64,000 bases of DNA, taken from assembly GCA_036677445.1 (NCBI GenBank), contig JAVBWI010000006.1, forward strand, positions 124,001 through 188,000. The letters run 5' to 3'. The first letter of the stretch is position 1; every line of letters begins with the position of its first letter. The notes under the pieces were generated by a model. It was given only the letters and a program-made list of their open reading frames with translations, did not search any database and had not been told where the DNA came from. Below, piece by piece: positions 59,790 to 64,000 of the stretch. Source of the stretch: JAVBWI01 sp036677445. Lineage in GTDB: Bacteria > Bacillota > Clostridia > Christensenellales > CAG-138. The position numbers and the translations under genes are program-made.

Positions 59790-60002
59790 CTAAGCGAGGG
59801 ACTTCCTAACAAGCCTTTGGAAACAGCCGCCGCATCCGGCCGCGTGCCGGAGTTGACAGTAGCGTCCGACTTGATTCGGCGCGGTCTTCCGCTGCTGCGA
59901 AACATCTCCCTCGGATGATTGCGGTAAAAACGAAAGAAACGCTTGTACAGCCCGCCAACACAATATGCCGAGTGACGCAGCTTTCAGTCGGCTCTTATGC
60001 AT
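59790..60002 (-). CDS. Possible small Cys-containing protein (70 residues)
   Basis: A 70-residue frame directly after scfB, with a strong GGGGAGGGG ribosome-like site 6 bases before its ATG. It begins with a basic, partly hydrophobic stretch (MHKSRLKAASLGILCWRAVQ) that could be a signal or anchor, and later has GCGGCFQ. I recognise no family. Its place after the SCIFF maturase gene makes it worth noting, but it could be chance. Confidence 0.35.
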   Translation of the reverse strand: MHKSRLKAASLGILCWRAVQAFLSFLPQSSEGDVSQQRKTAPNQVGRYCQLRHAAGCGGCFQRLVRKSLA

Positions 60003-60026
60003 CCCATTCCCCTCCCCGCAACGCTA

Positions 60027-61370
60027 TTATCTTTCCAGGGTATTGATTCCTATGGCACACTCCGTTCTCTTACGTTCAAAGGCACAGGTGATCTCCTCCG
60101 GGATACAGATATCATGGTTGTACTTCCATGCGTTTGCCGCGCAGCCGCCGCTGCAGAAATACTTTGCCCAGCACGTCCTGCAGGCGGCCTTTGTCCGTAC
60201 ATTGCAGCCCTGAAACGGGCGCTGCATGGCTTCATCGAACGTACCTTCCAGCACATTGCCCATCTTGAAGCCATCCTCGCCCACAAATTGATGACAGGGG
60301 TAAATATCCCCGTCCGGTGTAACGGCAATATATTCCGTGCCCGCGCCGCAGCCGGTTATACGCTTTTTCAGGCATGGGCCGTTATCCATATCCAGCATAA
60401 AGTGGAAAAAGTTGAACCACTTCCCCTCCCGCCGGCTTTTCAGCAAAAATTCGCTCAGACGGTCGTACTCCTCGAGTATGTATGGAACATCCCGCTTTGT
60501 GATGGCATAGGGGCTTTCCTGCGGCAAAACTACCGGCTCTATCGAAAGCTGCTCAAAGCCAAAGTCGCGCAGCGCCATAACATCCTGCGTAAAATCCAGG
60601 TTTTTGTTGGTGAACGTGCCGCGCACATAATATTCTTTGTCGCCGCGCGCGGCAACAAGCGCCTGCGCTTTGGGTAAAATCGCGTCGAAGGAGCCTTTGC
60701 CGTTCACTGCGGGGCGCAGCTCGTCGTGCACTTCCTTGCGTCCATCCAAGCTTAGCACGATATTATGCATCTCACGGTTAAGGTATTTGATCTTATCTTC
60801 CGTCAGGGCAAGTCCGTTTGTCGTGATGGTGAAACGAATGATCTTGCCGCACCGCTTCTCAAGCTCTCTGCCGTAAGCCACAATTTCTGTGACTACGTCA
60901 AAATTCATAAGCGGTTCTCCGCCGAACAGATCGACTTCCAGGTGCTTGCGGCCGCCGGAACGGGCAATCAAAAAATCCAGCGCCGCTTTTGCGACTTCAA
61001 AGGGCATCAGCATACGCGCACCATGGAACTCTCCGGTGGAAGCAAAACAATATTTACAGCGCAGATTGCAGTCATGCGCAACATGCAGGCACATGGATTT
61101 GATGATTTTTATGTCATCCTGGCGTACCGGCGGCTGCCGCTCCGGAGAATCGAACATACCTGCCTGCTTGAGCTCTTCGAACTCGGCGAGTATCTCCTCA
61201 ATCTCTTCCGTCGGGCGGGCAAGCTGCAAAGGGTCCAGCCCCTGCTCCAATGCACGCGCCACATCGTAGGCTGCGGCATCCAGCACATGGACGGCACCGC
61301 TTTCCACATCCAGCAGCAAATACCGCTGTGAGGAAGAGCTCGGGTCGGTAAATGAAAACGTATGTATCAA
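60027..61370 (-). CDS. scfB: SCIFF peptide radical SAM maturase
   Basis: A 447-residue radical SAM/SPASM enzyme that forms thioether crosslinks in the SCIFF peptide. An N-terminal peptide-binding RRE-like region precedes the cluster motif in HDCNLRCKYCFASTG, followed by VDLFGGEPLMNFD, and a SPASM domain with CGAGTEYIAVTPDGDIYPCH and CRTCWAKYFCSGGC. The start is a TTG at 61370 with AGGAGG 10 bases before it. It is transcribed after scfA; a GC-rich hairpin lies between. Confidence 0.94.
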   Translation of the reverse strand: MIHTFSFTDPSSSSQRYLLLDVESGAVHVLDAAAYDVARALEQGLDPLQLARPTEEIEEILAEFEELKQAGMFDSPERQPPVRQDDIKIIKSMCLHVAHDCNLRCKYCFASTGEFHGARMLMPFEVAKAALDFLIARSGGRKHLEVDLFGGEPLMNFDVVTEIVAYGRELEKRCGKIIRFTITTNGLALTEDKIKYLNREMHNIVLSLDGRKEVHDELRPAVNGKGSFDAILPKAQALVAARGDKEYYVRGTFTNKNLDFTQDVMALRDFGFEQLSIEPVVLPQESPYAITKRDVPYILEEYDRLSEFLLKSRREGKWFNFFHFMLDMDNGPCLKKRITGCGAGTEYIAVTPDGDIYPCHQFVGEDGFKMGNVLEGTFDEAMQRPFQGCNVRTKAACRTCWAKYFCSGGCAANAWKYNHDICIPEEITCAFERKRTECAIGINTLER

Positions 61371-61419
61371 CGGTGGATTTCCTCCTAAGACGGGTTTCAA
61401 ATACGGCATCCATAACGAC

Positions 61420-61440
61420 GGGCGGGCATGATGCCCGCCC
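61420..61440 (-). promoter_or_regulatory. Hairpin between scfA and scfB
   Basis: GGGCGGGC and GCCCGCCC with a 5-base loop and no T run after it on the minus strand. It may protect or attenuate the transcript so that precursor exceeds maturase. The same stem occurs in the secDF terminator. Confidence 0.5.
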
Positions 61441-61461
61441 TTTAGATGCAAGGCGATAAAA

Positions 61462-61605
61462 TTACTTCTTTTCTTTTTGGCAGGACTGGTTGGCAACGGT
61501 ACAACTGGTTTTGCATGCGGACTGGCAGCTCGCCTGGCATTCGCCGCAGCCGGTGTTCACGCCCGCCTTGATGCAGGGCTTCTGTATCGTCTGTATGTGC
61601 TTCAT
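61462..61605 (-). CDS. scfA: SCIFF precursor peptide (six cysteines in forty-five residues)
   Basis: A 47-residue ribosomal peptide precursor, below the usual gene-size limit. It starts MKHIQTIQKPC and ends SCQKEKK, with the family core GCGECQASCQSACKTSCT. Cysteines are at 11, 20, 23, 27, 31, 35 and 42, one more than the six typical of SCIFF; C11 is the extra one. GGAGG lies 6 bases before the ATG at 61605. The maturase ScfB is encoded next. The mature product and its role in Clostridia are not established. Confidence 0.95.
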   Translation of the reverse strand: MKHIQTIQKPCIKAGVNTGCGECQASCQSACKTSCTVANQSCQKEKK

Positions 61606-61666
61606 AAGGTACCTCCGTATTTTCTTTGCTATATTGCAGAGTAATGCGCCGCCGGGCGCGATTATG

Positions 61667-62872
61667 TTACTTAATTCCGGCTATACGCGCGGTATCGTGT
61701 GCGATCATCATTTCTTCATCGGTAGGAATGACGTACACCTTGGCGCGGCTTCCCGGCTTGGTAAGCTCGACTTCTTTGCCGCGGGGGCATGTGCTATTAA
61801 GCTCGAAATCCACATCGATGCCAAGGTACTCCATGTCCTTGAGAACATACTCACGCACGCCGTGGTCGTTCTCGCCCACACCGGCGGTGAATACGATTGC
61901 GTCCACACCGTTCATTGCCGCAGCATAAGCGCCGATATAGCGTTTGACTTTGTAAGCGAACACTTCCAATGCGGCGGCCGCGCGCTCGTTGCCCTTCCCT
62001 TCAGCCTCCCAAAGGTCTCTGAAATCGGAGGATACGCCCGAAAGGCCCTGCATGCCGCTTTGTTTGTTCAAATAAGCATTTACCTCAGCTATGCTCCAGC
62101 CATTCTTGTCCATTAAGTACGTTACGATAGCAGGGTCGATATCGCCGCAGCGGGTTCCCATCGGCACGCCTTCAAGAGGCGTAAAGCCCATGGAGGTATC
62201 CACGCTCTTGCCTCCTTTTACGGCAGTGATGCTGGAACCGTTGCCAAGATGGCAGGTAATGATTTTCGTTTCTTCGGAAGGCTTTCCCAACTTTTTGATT
62301 GCGCGCTGGGAGACGTATTGGTGCGACGTGCCGTGGAAGCCATAACGGCGAATCATCATTTCGGTATACGCCTCATACGGCAGGCCATAGAGATAAGCCT
62401 TTCTGGGCATTGTCTGATGGAATGCGGTATCGAACACGCCCACCATGGGGGTATCCTTCATAATGGCCTTGCAGGCGCGGATGCCCATGAGGTTGGCGGG
62501 GTTATGCAGCGGCGCAAGCTCCGTAAGTTTTTCGACCGTAGCAAGCATCTCGTCTGTGATGAGCGCTGAGCCGGTGAATTTTTCACCGCCGTGCACCAGA
62601 CGATGGCCGACCGCACTGATTTCCGCCATGTTTTTGATCACGCCGATTTCCGGATCGACCAGCGCGTCGAGCACCATCTGTATGGCGTCGGTATGATCCT
62701 TCATATCCTTTTTGAACTCGTGCGAGCCCTTGCCTGCCGGTTTATAGGTAAGCTTGGAATCCGGTATGCCGATGCGCTCGCAAAGGCCCTTGGCAATGAC
62801 GGTTTCGTCGGAAACATCGATCAGCTGGTACTTGAGTGAACTGCTGCCCGCATTGATAACGAGTATCTTCAT
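61667..62872 (-). CDS. ackA: Acetate kinase
   Basis: A 401-residue enzyme making ATP and acetate from acetyl phosphate. Conserved features are VINAGSSSLKYQLID at the N-terminus, HRLVHGG, FDTAFHQTMP, HLGNGSS and the catalytic Arg region MGTRCGDIDPAI. Length is complete. It follows pta by 12 bases, the usual acetogenic energy-conserving pair. Confidence 0.97.
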   Translation of the reverse strand: MKILVINAGSSSLKYQLIDVSDETVIAKGLCERIGIPDSKLTYKPAGKGSHEFKKDMKDHTDAIQMVLDALVDPEIGVIKNMAEISAVGHRLVHGGEKFTGSALITDEMLATVEKLTELAPLHNPANLMGIRACKAIMKDTPMVGVFDTAFHQTMPRKAYLYGLPYEAYTEMMIRRYGFHGTSHQYVSQRAIKKLGKPSEETKIITCHLGNGSSITAVKGGKSVDTSMGFTPLEGVPMGTRCGDIDPAIVTYLMDKNGWSIAEVNAYLNKQSGMQGLSGVSSDFRDLWEAEGKGNERAAAALEVFAYKVKRYIGAYAAAMNGVDAIVFTAGVGENDHGVREYVLKDMEYLGIDVDFELNSTCPRGKEVELTKPGSRAKVYVIPTDEEMMIAHDTARIAGIK

Positions 62873-62884
62873 TGTGGTGCCTCC

Positions 62885-63883
<999 letters not shown>

Positions 63884-63903
63884 GATACTTTTCGCTCCTT
63901 CCA

Positions 63904-64000
63904 TTATAAAAGCAAGTATAGGAACCGCAGATCGCAGTAGACTGTGCCACGGCAGCTTAACCTTGAAAATTATATCACAATCTTTTCCGCTTCGGTATGA
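63904..64000. other. Region upstream of pta
   Basis: Two TATAAT-like elements on the minus strand (63903-63908 and 63969-63974), neither with a clear -35 inside the window. The pta-ackA promoter is probably here or just beyond the edge. Confidence 0.3.

Overview
The window reads as chromosomal DNA of a spore-forming member of the Clostridia (moderately high GC for the group). I base this on sigK, spoIIP and a pdaB-like gene, a SCIFF peptide with its radical SAM maturase, a HydB/HydC-type bifurcating electron-transfer cluster, ireB-ruvX-DUF1292, a T-box in front of valS, and strong AAGGAGG ribosome sites with frequent TTG and GTG starts. Genus cannot be fixed from the sequence; a Christensenellales-like or Oscillospirales-like lineage would fit. 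Most genes lie on the minus strand; plus-strand genes are few (a PLP enzyme, a Cys-rich protein, bioY, a substrate-binding lipoprotein, an XRE/S24 regulator and a LysR regulator).

Layout. 0-3.6 kb: PLP enzyme, lexA with its own operator, a small Cys-rich gene and a tyrosine recombinase. 3.6-4.65 kb: no gene, but a remarkable run of perfect inverted repeats, including three copies of a palindromic repeat; this is the least explained part of the window. 4.65-17 kb: rnhA, proC, tRNA-Trp, efp, an endonuclease IV-like gene, sigK, spoIIP, a U32 peptidase, mltG, a YlbF-like gene, RNase J, a small membrane protein, yajC and a DUF2156 gene. 17-19.8 kb: bioY under a BirA operator, an orphan lipoprotein with a folded leader, and a LexA-like regulator whose Ser/Lys dyad is replaced. 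19.8-25.2 kb: HydC-kinase-like-ferredoxin-HydB cluster without HydA, then folate cyclo-ligase, acpS and a P1 peptidase. 25.7-26.6 kb: ten tRNA genes transcribed as one array.

26.9-36.9 kb: pdaB-like deacetylase, CoA-transferase, SIMPL lipoprotein, yebC, uracil-DNA glycosylase, a carbonic-anhydrase-like protein lacking metal ligands, leuA with a structured leader, a NagB-like protein lacking catalytic residues, a lipase-like hydrolase and a LysR gene. 37-46.3 kb: plsY, der, a DUF512 radical SAM-like gene, DUF1292, ruvX, an aldo/keto reductase, ireB, a small basic protein, then iscR-nifS-iscU and glyA. 46.4-64 kb: valS with T-box, hemZ, MBL hydrolase, dtd, relA, apt, recJ, secF, secD, the SCIFF pair scfA-scfB, ackA and pta.

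The best candidates for something undescribed are the hairpin-rich intergenic region at 3.69-4.59 kb next to the recombinase, the two divergent enzyme-like proteins that have lost catalytic residues (31.7 and 34.1 kb), the Cys/Arg LexA-like regulator (19.2 kb), the hairpin that encloses the sigK start codon, and a SCIFF precursor with a seventh cysteine. All identifications are by reading motifs; no database search was possible.
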